The notes: a model not told the origin generated them from the letters alone. Shown: positions 44,437-54,145, numbered from the stretch's first letter. The stretch is DNA of 64,000 nucleotides from Ignavibacteriales bacterium (GCA_016177735.1 JACOUS010000013.1:78567-142566); one strand, 5' to 3'. Made by a program: numbers and translations.

Positions 44437-45783
44437 TTACCTCATCAGTTTATTTATGTGTTGATCTATGAATGATGTATCAAAATCACCTTCAATAAAT
44501 TTTTCGTTTTCGAGAACTTTACGATGGAACGGAATTGTTGTTTTAATTCCTTCAACCGTGAATTCTTCGAACGCGCGTTTCGCACGTACTATTGCATGTT
44601 TCCTATCAGTGCCCCAAACAATCATCTTTGCAATTAAAGAATCGTAGTAAGGAGGAATAACATAATCATTGTACACATGCGAATCGATTCTGATTCCAAA
44701 TCCGCCGGGGAAATGAAGATATTCTATTCTGCCCGGTGATGGTCTAAAATTATTTTCAGGGTCTTCGGCATTAATTCTAAATTCAATAGCATGCCCTTTA
44801 GGTTCGATTGGAAGATTTTCGATTGGCTCGCCGCTGGCAATTAAAATCTGTTGTTTGATCAAATCAAGATTCTGCACCATTTCCGTTACCGGATGCTCTA
44901 CTTGAATTCTTGTATTCATTTCGATGAAATAGAAATTCAAATATTTATCGACGAGAAATTCAATTGTACCGGCACCTTCATAGTTAACAGATTTAACACC
45001 GAGCAGAGCTGCTTCGCCCATTTTATTTCTCAATTGCTGTGAGACGGCCGGCGATGGCGCTTCTTCAATTAATTTTTGGTGCCTTCTTTGAATCGTGCAG
45101 TCTCTTTCCCCGTAGTGATAAACACTGCCGTGCTGATCGCCCATTATTTGTATTTCAATGTGGCGCGGATTTTCAATAAACTTTTCGAGATAAAGATCGG
45201 GCACACCGAAAGATGCTTGTGCTTCTGTGCTTGCAGTCTGAAATAATTTTTCCAATTCTTTTTCTTCCCAAACGATGCGCATTCCTTTTCCGCCGCCGCC
45301 GGCAGAAGCTTTTAACATAACCGGGTAACCGATCTCAGCCGCAATTTTTTTTGCTTCATCTGCAGTTGCAACAATACCTTCACTGCCGGGAACTACCGGC
45401 ACACCCACTTTTCTCATTGTTTCTTTTGCAAAAGCTTTATCGCCCATTTTGCGGATTGAATCGGGGGTAGGTCCGATAAATTTAATATTCGACTCGGCAC
45501 ATATTTCACTGAAGCTGGCATTCTCTGCAAGGAATCCGTAACCGGGATGAATTGCATCTGCGCCGGTTATTGCCGCCGCAGAAAGTATGCTTGGAATTTT
45601 TAAATAGCTTTCTGCGCTTGAAGACGGACCGATACAAACGGCTTCATCGGCAAACACAACATGCAGAGAATCACGGTCTGCTTCGGAATAAACCGCTACT
45701 GTTTTTATTCCAAGTTCTTTACATGTACGAATGATTCTTAGTGCAATCTCACCACGGTTGGCAATTAGAATTTTTTTGAACAA
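44437..45783 (-). CDS. accC: acetyl-CoA carboxylase, biotin carboxylase subunit
   Basis: ATP-grasp enzyme carboxylating biotin on AccB. Clear blocks: [59 protein letters not shown] (ATP loop), [40 protein letters not shown]. Length 448 is standard. Follows accB by 28 bp. Confidence 0.97.
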   Translation of the reverse strand: MFKKILIANRGEIALRIIRTCKELGIKTVAVYSEADRDSLHVVFADEAVCIGPSSSAESYLKIPSILSAAAITGADAIHPGYGFLAENASFSEICAESNIKFIGPTPDSIRKMGDKAFAKETMRKVGVPVVPGSEGIVATADEAKKIAAEIGYPVMLKASAGGGGKGMRIVWEEKELEKLFQTASTEAQASFGVPDLYLEKFIENPRHIEIQIMGDQHGSVYHYGERDCTIQRRHQKLIEEAPSPAVSQQLRNKMGEAALLGVKSVNYEGAGTIEFLVDKYLNFYFIEMNTRIQVEHPVTEMVQNLDLIKQQILIASGEPIENLPIEPKGHAIEFRINAEDPENNFRPSPGRIEYLHFPGGFGIRIDSHVYNDYVIPPYYDSLIAKMIVWGTDRKHAIVRAKRAFEEFTVEGIKTTIPFHRKVLENEKFIEGDFDTSFIDQHINKLMR

Positions 45784-45811
45784 AATCTCCTCTCAATAAA
45801 ATTGGATAACA

Positions 45812-46279
45812 CTAAGTTTCGATTAAAAATAACGGCTGGTTGTATTCAACCGGTGTGGCATTTTCGACAAGTATCTTCACAATCTTACCGCTTACATCGG
45901 CTTCTATTTCATTCATCAATTTCATTGCTTCAACAATACAAAGAACGGTTCCCGGAGAAACCATGCTTCCAACCTGTGCATACGGATCTGCATCAGGAGC
46001 CGGCGCTCTGTAAAAAGTACCAACTATGGGTGATTTAATTTCGTGAAGATTTGTTTGTGCCGTCTCTGCTGGTTTAATCTCCGCCGGTGTAACTACCGGC
46101 AAAGCTGTTGTTTGTCTTACTATTTCCGATCCGGGCTGAATGCTTACTTGTGCTGCTTGATGTGAATTTTTTGAGATCTTAACTTTGAGATCACCTTCTT
46201 GAACGGAAAATTCGGTTATCTCGCTTTGCTCAACCATTCTGATGAGCTTCTTAAGTAGATTTATGTCCATGCTTACCAA
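45812..46279 (-). CDS. accB: acetyl-CoA carboxylase biotin carboxyl carrier protein
   Basis: C-terminal biotinyl domain with the EAMKLMNEIEADVSG motif and Lys120 as biotinylation site, preceded by a Pro/Ala-rich linker and an N-terminal helical segment (INLLKKLIRMVEQSEITEF). Length 155. First gene of accB-accC-gcvH; the 180 bp upstream show no certain promoter. Confidence 0.96.
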   Translation of the reverse strand: MVSMDINLLKKLIRMVEQSEITEFSVQEGDLKVKISKNSHQAAQVSIQPGSEIVRQTTALPVVTPAEIKPAETAQTNLHEIKSPIVGTFYRAPAPDADPYAQVGSMVSPGTVLCIVEAMKLMNEIEADVSGKIVKILVENATPVEYNQPLFLIET

Positions 46280-46460
46280 TTGATTAGTTGCAAATTCAGT
46301 AAAGAGCGTTTAATAACAGGTGTGCAATGCAAACAAATTGTACCAATGGCAGATAAAATTGAGCCTTGTGCCCAATTATTATTTTTACACACACAGTTGG
46401 GGTGAAAATATAGGTACCCATCAATATAAAATCAAGAAATCTGATTTTATTTTGCCGTTG

Positions 46461-47150
46461 TCAACTTTCAGTTTGAATTAAGTACCTATCAACTTCTTGA
46501 GCGGCTGAAGTATTTTTGTAGTCTTCCTTAATACCTTTAAGAAGTTTAGCGGCTTCTTCTTTTGCACCGCTTTTCAAAAGATTAACACTTGCTTTGAGTA
46601 AATATTCTGAGTTGGATGGATTTGTTTTTGTTATTTGTGATGCTTCTTTATATAAGTCAGCGGCTTTTTCAAATTCTTTTTTGGTTTCATAATATCCGCC
46701 CATTCCGGCTAAAGCCGTTGCTTTGAAGAGCGGGTTGCTTCCCGAATAATCTTCATAAGTTTCAAATGCTTCTTGCTGCTTACCGGTGAATAGATATGCA
46801 TTTGCTAAAAATATTTTTGCCGTTTCGCCTTGTTCGGTACTTCCGTAATTATCAACAATATTTTTCAATCCAACTAAATTATTTTTCGACTGACCATCAA
46901 TTGCATCTTTGTACTGCGCAGCTTCATATAAAGGAATAACTTTTGCCAATAAATTTGAGGCGGCTAAATTATCGCTCGATCTTTTATTTGCAAATAGGAT
47001 AACAGCAACCACAGCTAAAGCAACCACACCGGCACCTATCAAAATTTTCGCCTGATGCCCCATGAAATAATTATAAACCTTATAGTACGATGTAACAAGT
47101 GTATCTTGTTTAATTTCTTTTTTCGAAATTCGTTTTTTGGCAGTAAACAC
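46461..47150 (-). CDS. membrane-anchored tetratricopeptide protein (229 aa)
   Basis: Single helix near residues 35-52 (ILIGAGVVALAVVAVILF) followed by TPR-like helices (LANAYLFTGKQQEAFETYEDY, ALAGMGGYYETKKEFEKAADLYKEA). Resembles YfgM-type or gliding-accessory proteins that lie with the TPR region in the periplasm. GTG start with GAGG upstream. Precedes accB; relation unclear. Confidence 0.8.
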   Translation of the reverse strand: MFTAKKRISKKEIKQDTLVTSYYKVYNYFMGHQAKILIGAGVVALAVVAVILFANKRSSDNLAASNLLAKVIPLYEAAQYKDAIDGQSKNNLVGLKNIVDNYGSTEQGETAKIFLANAYLFTGKQQEAFETYEDYSGSNPLFKATALAGMGGYYETKKEFEKAADLYKEASQITKTNPSNSEYLLKASVNLLKSGAKEEAAKLLKGIKEDYKNTSAAQEVDRYLIQTES

Positions 47151-47204
47151 GTTTACCTCTATTTTATTAAAAACTCAAAAATGCGGCGGAAAATTTAGTA
47201 AATA

Positions 47205-48251
47205 TTATAATCCAATTCTAATATGATTGGAAAAAATCCACGCGCTGCCGTTAACATAAACTTCTATTCTGTATGCGCCGGATTCACTGCTTGTAAATTC
47301 TGCTTCGCTTCCTTCAAAGCTTGCAGCCAAATTTCCGTTTCTTATTAAATTGATTGTACCCGAAATTCCGGGCAATGTTACGCGCAGTTTAACTTTATTG
47401 TTCTTTGTGCTTTCGCCCATCTGATAAATTTTATCTTTGTCCTCGGCAAAAAATCTGAACCCCTTTGCATCGCCGATGTAATAATTAGAAACAAAACATC
47501 TTCCATTACGAAGCGAGTTGTAAATTTCCTTCTTTGCCGGTTCGATATCTTTTTGCTCGGAAGATGGTTGAATGTCCGCATCAATTAAAACATGTGTTCT
47601 AATCGATTTGAATAATACTTTGTACGGAAAAACTTCCACTTCAAAAAATCCGAGCAGATTAACTTTGTGTGCGTGTGCGTCAACACCGCCGATTCCTACA
47701 ACTCTTCTTTCGAGACTTAATTTATCCCAAACTTCCAAAGTTTCTTTAGACGGCGAGACGACCGATTTCAACGGATGAATAAAATAATTGTACTTGTTTT
47801 GTTCGGTCAATCCTTCCATCCACTCGGACATGTGATTCCAAATTTCGATTCCGGTAAATTCTTTTGTGTCCCACTCAGTCCATGGATACGGCGGATGTTT
47901 CTCCATAGAATTTCTTCTTTCATGTGGATGAGCAAGAAATCCCAGTCCGCCGCTTTCTTTCACAAGTCTCACATATTCTTTCGCCGGTAAACGTGTCGAG
48001 TAAGTTTCGTTAGTTCCAAAAGCGAGCAAATGATTTTTGTTTTCTTTGTCGTTAATCTCGTATCCAACTAGAAGCAGTGTGTTACCGTACCAGCCTTCGT
48101 AGCCTTCGTGCAAAGCGCGCAAAGTATTGTGATCGGTTAGGATTATATAATCCAAACCGGATTCGTCGGCATAGCCGGCAATCTCTTTCACTTCGCCGGA
48201 GCCGTCTGAAAAAACAGAATGAATATGGATTGCACCTACTAACTCATTCAT
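47205..48251 (-). CDS. PHP-domain metal-dependent phosphoesterase-like protein
   Basis: N-terminal PHP domain: VGAIHIHSVFSDGSGEVKEI (metal His), LDYIILTDHNTLRAL, GLGFLAHPHERR. A C-terminal Ig-like or CARDB-type beta domain of about 80 residues ends NHIRIGL. Length 348. Probably hydrolyses a phosphoester; no signal peptide. Unlinked to neighbours. Confidence 0.87.
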   Translation of the reverse strand: MNELVGAIHIHSVFSDGSGEVKEIAGYADESGLDYIILTDHNTLRALHEGYEGWYGNTLLLVGYEINDKENKNHLLAFGTNETYSTRLPAKEYVRLVKESGGLGFLAHPHERRNSMEKHPPYPWTEWDTKEFTGIEIWNHMSEWMEGLTEQNKYNYFIHPLKSVVSPSKETLEVWDKLSLERRVVGIGGVDAHAHKVNLLGFFEVEVFPYKVLFKSIRTHVLIDADIQPSSEQKDIEPAKKEIYNSLRNGRCFVSNYYIGDAKGFRFFAEDKDKIYQMGESTKNNKVKLRVTLPGISGTINLIRNGNLAASFEGSEAEFTSSESGAYRIEVYVNGSAWIFSNHIRIGL

Positions 48252-48302
48252 AAGTTACCAAATCACTTAGGCGGGTAATATTTTTTGAAGATTCGAAGTA
48301 AC

Positions 48303-48605
48303 TCAGTTATTAACCTCTACAAGGGTCGTGTACTGAGTTGTCTGTTCTTTGATCATATCTGAAAGTTTGGTCATTAAAATATCCGTTCTTTCATCCTGAT
48401 TATCATCAAAGTTCTCAAATGCTTCCTGAGTTTTGAAGATATACACTTCCTCGAAATTGTTTTGTTTATTTTTTAGCTCATAAACAGAATAGTTTTCCAA
48501 TCCTTCAGCCTTAACCAAATTCTTCAACTCACGTATAACGTCAAGATATTCTTCTCGTTTTTCCGGGAAGACATTATAACGAATAGAAAAAATTACTTTG
48601 CTCAT
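48303..48605 (-). CDS. dimeric alpha-beta barrel (ABM-like) protein
   Basis: One hundred residues: VIFSIRYNVFPEKREEYLDVIRELKNLVKAEGLENYSVYEL and EEVYIFKTQEAFENF, the pattern of antibiotic biosynthesis monooxygenase-type or related ferredoxin-like dimers. Cytoplasmic. Co-transcribed with dapF (12 bp after). Specific function unknown. Confidence 0.75.
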   Translation of the reverse strand: MSKVIFSIRYNVFPEKREEYLDVIRELKNLVKAEGLENYSVYELKNKQNNFEEVYIFKTQEAFENFDDNQDERTDILMTKLSDMIKEQTTQYTTLVEVNN

Positions 48606-48617
48606 TTATCTCCTCAA

Positions 48618-49472
48618 TTAGATTGTTATTTCACCTTTGAAAATTATTTTTGCCGGACCCGCTAATGAAAGTCCGCTTACTTTTTGATTTTCGACCTTAA
48701 AATCTACAGTAAGAATATCGCCGCTTTTTGCACGAAGTTTTATCGGCATTTGTAAATTATCATTCACAAAAGAAATTAACGCCGAACCAACAGAGCCGGT
48801 TCCGCATGATAATGTTTCGTCCTCTACCCCGCGCTCGTATGTTCTTATGTGAATATACTCTTCTGCAATATTAATAAAATTTACGTTCGCTCCTTCGGGT
48901 GCTAAATCCGGCGAGTACCGAATTTCTCTACCGATTTGATAAACCGGAACATCTTCAATCTTTTTAAAATAAGAACCGGGTTTTTTCGGATCAGCAAGTA
49001 TGTCGGAAATTTTAATAACAACTTGCGGCGAACCGGTATCAACATACGAGGCATTAATCAATTGATTATAAGCTTTTATTTTGAAATTATACTTGAAATT
49101 TTTCGGCGGATTCAAATAAAATTTCACAAGTTCTTTTTCAAGTATCTCGCCGGCATACTCCGTTCCGTTTGAAAGAAAGTTAATTTTTTCATCGAAAACT
49201 CTTCCGGTTTCAAAACCATATTCAAGGGCACAACGTGCACCGTTTGCACAAAGACTGCCGGTGGTGCCGTCTGCGTTATAATATTTCATATCGAATGCAA
49301 AACCATTGGCTTCGGAAAACAAGATTAAGCCGTCAGCACCGATTCCAAATCTTCTATTGCAGATTTGCTGAATGATTTGCGGTTTTAAGCTTAATTCTGA
49401 ATTATTCTTAGTATCAAAAAGGATAAAATCGTTGCCCGCACCGCTGAGTTTTGTAAAAAAAAGTTGTTTCAT
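48618..49472 (-). CDS. dapF: diaminopimelate epimerase
   Basis: Interconverts LL- and meso-diaminopimelate for lysine and peptidoglycan. Two active-site Cys, Cys75 (GSLCANGARCALEYG) and Cys223 (ETLSCGTGSVGS), with the family lead FTKLSGAGNDFILFD. Length 284. Start at 49472 because the -7 box at 49481-49488 lies between it and the longer frame at 49532; the mRNA would have a leader of only about five bases. Co-transcribed with the ABM-like gene. Confidence 0.95.
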   Translation of the reverse strand: MKQLFFTKLSGAGNDFILFDTKNNSELSLKPQIIQQICNRRFGIGADGLILFSEANGFAFDMKYYNADGTTGSLCANGARCALEYGFETGRVFDEKINFLSNGTEYAGEILEKELVKFYLNPPKNFKYNFKIKAYNQLINASYVDTGSPQVVIKISDILADPKKPGSYFKKIEDVPVYQIGREIRYSPDLAPEGANVNFINIAEEYIHIRTYERGVEDETLSCGTGSVGSALISFVNDNLQMPIKLRAKSGDILTVDFKVENQKVSGLSLAGPAKIIFKGEITI

Positions 49473-49480
49473 TTCAATAT

Positions 49481-49512
49481 CAAATTTAAGGTAATCGAGG
49501 GCTGAAAAGCAA
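49481..49512 (-). promoter_or_regulatory. promoter of dapF
   Basis: On the minus strand TTG (49510-49512) is followed after 21 bases by TAAATTTG (49481-49488), an exact TAnnTTTG box. Start site expected near 49477, five bases before the ATG. Confidence 0.75.
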
Positions 49513-49592
49513 TTTAAAAAGAAGGTTGGCACGATTTTTATAAAATGCGGCAGCTTTTCATTTAAAAAAAGTTTACGCGAGGATTTATTTAG

Positions 49593-49942
49593 TGGAGGTG
49601 CGGGGAGTCGAACCCCGGTCCGAAATTACTTTTCTATGAACGTCTACACACATAGTCTGTCTTTTAATTTCATCCCATTAACATCGGCAAACAGATTTTA
49701 ATAGGACTATTCTGTTAAAAGTTTCGCTTCATCTACACAGACTCTCGATTCAGCTATCACACTGTGCGGCGTTCTTTCAATCCCCAGCGTGAGTAGAATT
49801 GAAGAACGGCTGCGTTTATTTACGCAGCGAGAGCGTAATTATATTCGCCATTTATTTTTTTTACCGTCGTTTAACGTGTCTACGGCGAACACGGTGCGCA
49901 GTTCAAAGAACCAATAATCCCGTCGAAGCCAAAGTCACCCCC
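49593..49942 (-). ncRNA. ssrA: transfer-messenger RNA (tmRNA)
   Basis: On the minus strand the 5' end reads GGGGGTGACTTTGGCTTCG and the 3' end GGGGTTCGACTCCCCGCACC followed by TCCA, the alanine acceptor stem and T arm of tmRNA. Length about 350. The tag frame ends NGEYNYALAA followed by TAA (near 49825-49855 minus). Ends ALAA as in Bacteroidetes and many others, for protease recognition. It rescues ribosomes stalled on broken mRNA. The acceptor stem fits 7 bp. Confidence 0.95.
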
Positions 49943-49987
49943 AAAGTAAATCATAAATCAAAAATTTCAAGAAACAATAAATGCAGA

Positions 49988-50536
49988 TTATCTCAGCCAG
50001 TGAATATCGGGAGTACCATTTCGTGAGTTATCATAACGGGCGAGAACAAATAAGAGATCAGAAAGCCGGTTCAAATATATCACTATTTTATCACCTATAT
50101 CAACCGACTTGCCGAGCGCAACTGTTTCTCTTTCAGCTCTTCTGCAGATTGTACGCGCAAAATGCAAATATGATGCGCCCTTTGTGCCGCCGGGTAAAAT
50201 AAAATTTTTTAATTCGGGCAGACGGTTATCATAATTATCAATAAACTTTTCGAGCCGAAAAATAAAATTCTCATCAACTCGCGGAATCGCAAAATCTTTT
50301 GTATCCTTACCCAGCGGAGTTGCGAGATCACTTCCGAGAGTGAAAAGATCATTTTGAATACTGCCGATGATCTCTCTCAATTCCTCGCTTTTTATTTCGC
50401 CGGATGCAATTCCGAGAACGGAATTCAATTCATCAATAGTTCCGTATGCATGCAAACGGAGATCGTCTTTCCAGACACGCTTGCCTCCGAATAGCGAGGT
50501 TTTTCCTTCATCACCGGTTTTTGTATAGATTTTCAT
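49988..50536 (-). CDS. cob(I)alamin adenosyltransferase, PduO type
   Basis: Begins MKIYTKTGDEGKTSLFGG, the ATP-binding TGDxGxT motif of PduO-type ATP:cob(I)alamin adenosyltransferases, and ends with the LSDLLFVLARYDN conserved block. Length 182. Makes adenosylcobalamin from ATP and cob(I)alamin. ATG lies inside the ygfZ stop (ATGA), so translation is coupled. Confidence 0.95.
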   Translation of the reverse strand: MKIYTKTGDEGKTSLFGGKRVWKDDLRLHAYGTIDELNSVLGIASGEIKSEELREIIGSIQNDLFTLGSDLATPLGKDTKDFAIPRVDENFIFRLEKFIDNYDNRLPELKNFILPGGTKGASYLHFARTICRRAERETVALGKSVDIGDKIVIYLNRLSDLLFVLARYDNSRNGTPDIHWLR

Positions 50537-51633
50537 TTTTTAAAAGGTAACTCTTTTATGGCAACCGGAATTTCTTTACTGCCAGTTTTTAAAAATAATT
50601 TATTTTGTTCCGCCAAAACTTTTTTGCGGATAACAGCCAGTCCAATTTTTTGATTAAGCAACAACGATTTCACAGAACTTGTCAACACACCAATTTCATC
50701 GTTGCCATGCTGTTCAAAAATTTCTGCCGGAAGCGAAATTTCATCATCGGAATTAATAACAACGCCCGCAATTTTTTTCTGAACTTTATCATAGGTTTCA
50801 AGGCGGGCTATCACTTCTTGCCCGATATAACATCCTTTTGTAAAATTAATTTCATGAAGCAAATCTATTTCATGCGGATTAAATTCATCATTAATTTCGT
50901 TTGGTGAAACCGGAATTCCCAATTCAACACGGAAAATATTAAATGCTTCTTCGCCGGCAAGTGAAAGATCAAACACACTTTTATTTTCCAAAAGGTACTC
51001 AACAAATTTTGCAGAATGTTCTTTCTCGATAACAATCTTGTAATATTTAACACCGCTTTTTTCATGATGCGAGAAGACAAGAAAATTAAAACCATCCACT
51101 GAAGGATTGAGAACATTTTCTCCGTTCAGTGATTTTAATTCGTTTCCTAAAATCAATGTTAAATAAGATTCCACTTGCGAGCCGATAAAATCAAACACAG
51201 CATACTTGGAAGAAACATTCGCTGTTTTGATGTCTTCCATAATTATGTATTTGTTAATCCAATTGTAAAGTTTGTTATCGCCGTCTTTGCTTCCGATCAA
51301 CAAAAACCGGTCGGATAAATTTATACAGATTGTTCTATCAATGAATCTTCCTTTTTCGTTTAGGAATAACGTGTTTCTTTTATAAAACGGTGCAACATCT
51401 TTAATCGAATTTGTAGAAACTCTGTGAAGGAAGTCATGAACATCTTTACCGGTCATTTCAACAATAACGGAATTTAAATTTATGTGAATGCCAACGCCGT
51501 GTTTCAGTGCAGAATATTCTTCCCGGATATTTGTATAACAATCAAAATAACCGTTGTTCAATGAAGATGTATCAGCGTATTTGGTTTTTAAATAATCGAG
51601 CATATTGCTTACTTGGTAATTATCAACAAACAT
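50533..51633 (-). CDS. ygfZ: folate-binding YgfZ/GcvT-like protein
   Basis: A GcvT-fold protein of 366 residues with the YgfZ signature KGCYIGQEVIARLETYD and EITGKDVHDFLHR-like early block (VEMTGKDVHDFLHRVST). Helps Fe-S enzyme maintenance with folate. AAAGGAGATTT precedes the ATG. Overlaps the adenosyltransferase gene by 4 bp. Confidence 0.93.
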   Translation of the reverse strand: MFVDNYQVSNMLDYLKTKYADTSSLNNGYFDCYTNIREEYSALKHGVGIHINLNSVIVEMTGKDVHDFLHRVSTNSIKDVAPFYKRNTLFLNEKGRFIDRTICINLSDRFLLIGSKDGDNKLYNWINKYIIMEDIKTANVSSKYAVFDFIGSQVESYLTLILGNELKSLNGENVLNPSVDGFNFLVFSHHEKSGVKYYKIVIEKEHSAKFVEYLLENKSVFDLSLAGEEAFNIFRVELGIPVSPNEINDEFNPHEIDLLHEINFTKGCYIGQEVIARLETYDKVQKKIAGVVINSDDEISLPAEIFEQHGNDEIGVLTSSVKSLLLNQKIGLAVIRKKVLAEQNKLFLKTGSKEIPVAIKELPFKK

Positions 51634-51651
51634 TAAATCTCCTTTAACGGA

Positions 51652-52488
51652 TTAATATTTTCTAAACCATCTCGGGTTTCGTTCGGTAATATATAATTGT
51701 TTTTTCTCGCTCCAGTAAAAAGGAATTGAATCAATTGTTCTGATCCGCATCGAATCTTCTGCGAAACGATACTCATAATAATCAGGATAGTTATCCTTGT
51801 TCACAACTGCCAAATTTCTTTTATGAACAATGCCTACGTAAGTTTCCAAAAGATGCGGAGGGTTACGCCAGCCGTTGACCAAAAAGAAATTATAATTTCT
51901 GTGCCCTGAAATTATGCCGTCTTCATAATTCAGTTCAACATATTTTATTTTTTTGGGAGTCCATGTTTTAATTGTCAGCCTATTGAATCCACCGTGAATC
52001 GGGACTTCTGATTCCCACAATCGATTGAACTGTTCGTCTTTGCATTCAAAAAGAGTAAGCCAGAAAAATGCAGTGCCGAGTTTTGTGCTGTCGAGATTAA
52101 TAAAACTCGATTCATACCCGATAACATTTTTCGTTTCAATATTTCTTTCGCCCGGTTTGGATTTTGCAATTACTGCGAGGACATAATTACTACCGCCGTC
52201 GTTGAAATATTTTACTGCAGATTTCGGAACATTGTATGTATATGTTTTATCGAATTCAACAAGGTAAGTACCGGCTTCATAATTATCGAGAATATATTCT
52301 TTCAAAGAAATGGTATCGCAAGGGAAACGATTTTTTGTCTGCTCTTTTTCGATTCCAATATTGTATTCTCTGATCTCTTCGTCTTTAGCGGAAGAGGTAG
52401 CCGCATCACCTTTTTCTCCGTCTTTTCCGCAGCCGTGCAAAATCAAAAATAAAAGTGGAACCGCTATTAATTTTAAGTACGGTTTCAT
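51652..52488 (-). CDS. exported lipoprotein of unknown function (278 aa)
   Basis: Lipoprotein signal peptide MKPYLKLIAVPLLFLILHGC, lipidated Cys20, then a Lys/Asp-rich linker and a beta-rich domain (GFNRLTIKTWTPKKIKYVELNY, NYYFFLVNGWRNP-like block, ETYVGIVHKRNLAV). C-terminus is Arg- and Tyr-rich. No family recognised. Eighteen bp upstream of ygfZ; probably one transcript with it, the M20 peptidase gene lying 34 bp upstream. Confidence 0.78.
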   Translation of the reverse strand: MKPYLKLIAVPLLFLILHGCGKDGEKGDAATSSAKDEEIREYNIGIEKEQTKNRFPCDTISLKEYILDNYEAGTYLVEFDKTYTYNVPKSAVKYFNDGGSNYVLAVIAKSKPGERNIETKNVIGYESSFINLDSTKLGTAFFWLTLFECKDEQFNRLWESEVPIHGGFNRLTIKTWTPKKIKYVELNYEDGIISGHRNYNFFLVNGWRNPPHLLETYVGIVHKRNLAVVNKDNYPDYYEYRFAEDSMRIRTIDSIPFYWSEKKQLYITERNPRWFRKY

Positions 52489-52522
52489 CTTTCAAGTCCT
52501 CGTGAATAATTTTTATTTGCCA

Positions 52523-53890
52523 TCAAACTTTCGAAAACTCTTCTAAAAAATATGCCGAAGTTAAAATTCCTTTTTCAAAATTCTCGATCCAAAAATGTTC
52601 GTTCGGTGAATGGATATCATCCGAATCTAAACCGAGCCCGAGCAGAACAGCGGGAGCTTTTAACTTTTGCATGAATTCAACGACAATTGGAATTGAACCG
52701 CCGTCGCGTGTGTAAACTGTTTTCTTCCCGAACGATTTTGTACCGGCTTTTGCTGCGGCAACAATTGCTTTGCTATCAAGCGGAGTAACTACCGGCAAAC
52801 CGTAATGATGCATTTTCACTTCAACACTAATGCCCTTTGGCGAAAGAGAACGAATATGTTTTTCAAAACTCTTTGCTACTTTCACCGCATCTTGGTTCGG
52901 CACAAGCCGCATGCTGATCTTCGCACTCGCTTTTGAAGGCAAAACTGTTTTCGCACCGTCTTCAATAAAGCCGCCCTTTATTCCGTTGCAATCCAATGTC
53001 GGGCGAGTCCACATTCTTTCCAGCGTAGTGAATCCATTTTCTCCTTGTAGTTCTTTCACGCCTAAATCTTTTGATAATTTTTTATCGGAAAATTTTAACC
53101 TCTTAAAATTCTCTTTCTCAACTTTTGTTAATTTCTGTATCTCATCGTAAAAACCGGGCACGGTAACTTTGCCGTTTTTATCGTGAAGTTTGGAAATAAT
53201 TTTTGCTAGCTCGTTAATCGGATTAGCCACTGCGCCGCCGTAAGTACCCGAATGTAAATCTCTGTTAGCCGCGGTCACTTCAACTTCCATATACAATAAT
53301 CCCCGCAGTCCGTATGTAATTGTTGGAACACCGGGCTCATACAAACTTGTATCCGATACTAAAACCGCATCGCATTTTAATAACTCTTTATTCTCGCTGA
53401 TAAATGTTGAAAGACTTTCACTGCCGATTTCTTCCTCGCCTTCAATGACAAATTTTACATTAACCGGAAGCGAACCGGTTGTTTTAAAAAATGCCTCAGC
53501 ACTTTTGATATGTACAAAGTTTTGCCCTTTGTTATCACTGCTTCCCCTCGCCCAAATTTTACCGTCTTTAATTACCGGTTCAAACGGAGGAGTATTCCAA
53601 AGGTTCAACGGATCAACCGGTTGAACATCATAATGTCCGTAAATTAAAACAGTTGGTTTGCCCGGTTCACCAATCCATTCGCCGTAAACTATCGGGTGTC
53701 CTTTTGTCTGAAAAATTTCTGTTCTTGTCATTCCGGCGTCTTTGAGTTTGCTGCATATAAACTCTGCACATCTTTGCATATCATTTTTGTTTGCTTCTAA
53801 TGTACTTATACTCGGTATTCGAATATAGTCTTTCAGTTCTTCAATGTATTCTGTAAAATGGGAATTGATATAATCGATAACATATTCCAC
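52523..53890 (-). CDS. M20-family dipeptidase/aminoacylase
   Basis: Metal-binding residues are visible: VLIYGHYDVQPVDPLNLW (His), RGSSDNKGQN (Asp bridging), FVIEGEEEIGSESL (Glu), and the second-domain lead HSGTYGGAVANPINELAKI. Length 455. Cytoplasmic (no signal peptide). Hydrolyses dipeptides. A TTG-20-TAAATTTG promoter stands 80 bp upstream. First gene of the minus-strand group down to the adenosyltransferase. Confidence 0.93.
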   Translation of the reverse strand: MEYVIDYINSHFTEYIEELKDYIRIPSISTLEANKNDMQRCAEFICSKLKDAGMTRTEIFQTKGHPIVYGEWIGEPGKPTVLIYGHYDVQPVDPLNLWNTPPFEPVIKDGKIWARGSSDNKGQNFVHIKSAEAFFKTTGSLPVNVKFVIEGEEEIGSESLSTFISENKELLKCDAVLVSDTSLYEPGVPTITYGLRGLLYMEVEVTAANRDLHSGTYGGAVANPINELAKIISKLHDKNGKVTVPGFYDEIQKLTKVEKENFKRLKFSDKKLSKDLGVKELQGENGFTTLERMWTRPTLDCNGIKGGFIEDGAKTVLPSKASAKISMRLVPNQDAVKVAKSFEKHIRSLSPKGISVEVKMHHYGLPVVTPLDSKAIVAAAKAGTKSFGKKTVYTRDGGSIPIVVEFMQKLKAPAVLLGLGLDSDDIHSPNEHFWIENFEKGILTSAYFLEEFSKV

Positions 53891-53969
53891 AAATCCTCCC
53901 CAAAAATTTTTATGAAGATCAGCATTTAGAAAGAGTAAGATAAAATACTATCCCATCTCTTTACAAAAA

Positions 53970-54000
53970 CAAATTTACATGTAACTACATCCCGATTCAA
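53970..54000 (-). promoter_or_regulatory. promoter of the M20 peptidase operon
   Basis: On the minus strand TTG (53998-54000), 20 bases, then TAAATTTG (53970-53977), an exact TAnnTTTG box, and a start site near 53966. Confidence 0.75.
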
Positions 54001-54050
54001 GTTATATAAAAATAAATCGGGCACGTTAACGGATTAAATCATATCTGTTA

Positions 54051-54145
54051 AATGTTTCCATCTTTCTTTTAAAAAAACTTTGCATACTTTTTAATTCATA
54101 TTCGTGTTTTGAAAATAATTGAAACATGTAAAAGATGGAAACATT
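54051..54145. repeat. 95-bp inverted-repeat element with 15-bp perfect arms
   Basis: AATGTTTCCATCTTT at 54051-54065 is the exact reverse complement of 54131-54145. Interior is AT-rich with no ORF. Lies in the 315-bp divergent gap before the lptF-like gene (53891-54205); outside the element and the two promoters nothing else is seen. Its end sequence is unlike the CCCAAACTTT group. Confidence 0.6.

Noticed and set aside
49799..50026. Plus-strand ORF across the tmRNA
   Set aside because: Lies on the complement of a structured RNA gene; Arg- and Thr-rich nonsense translation.
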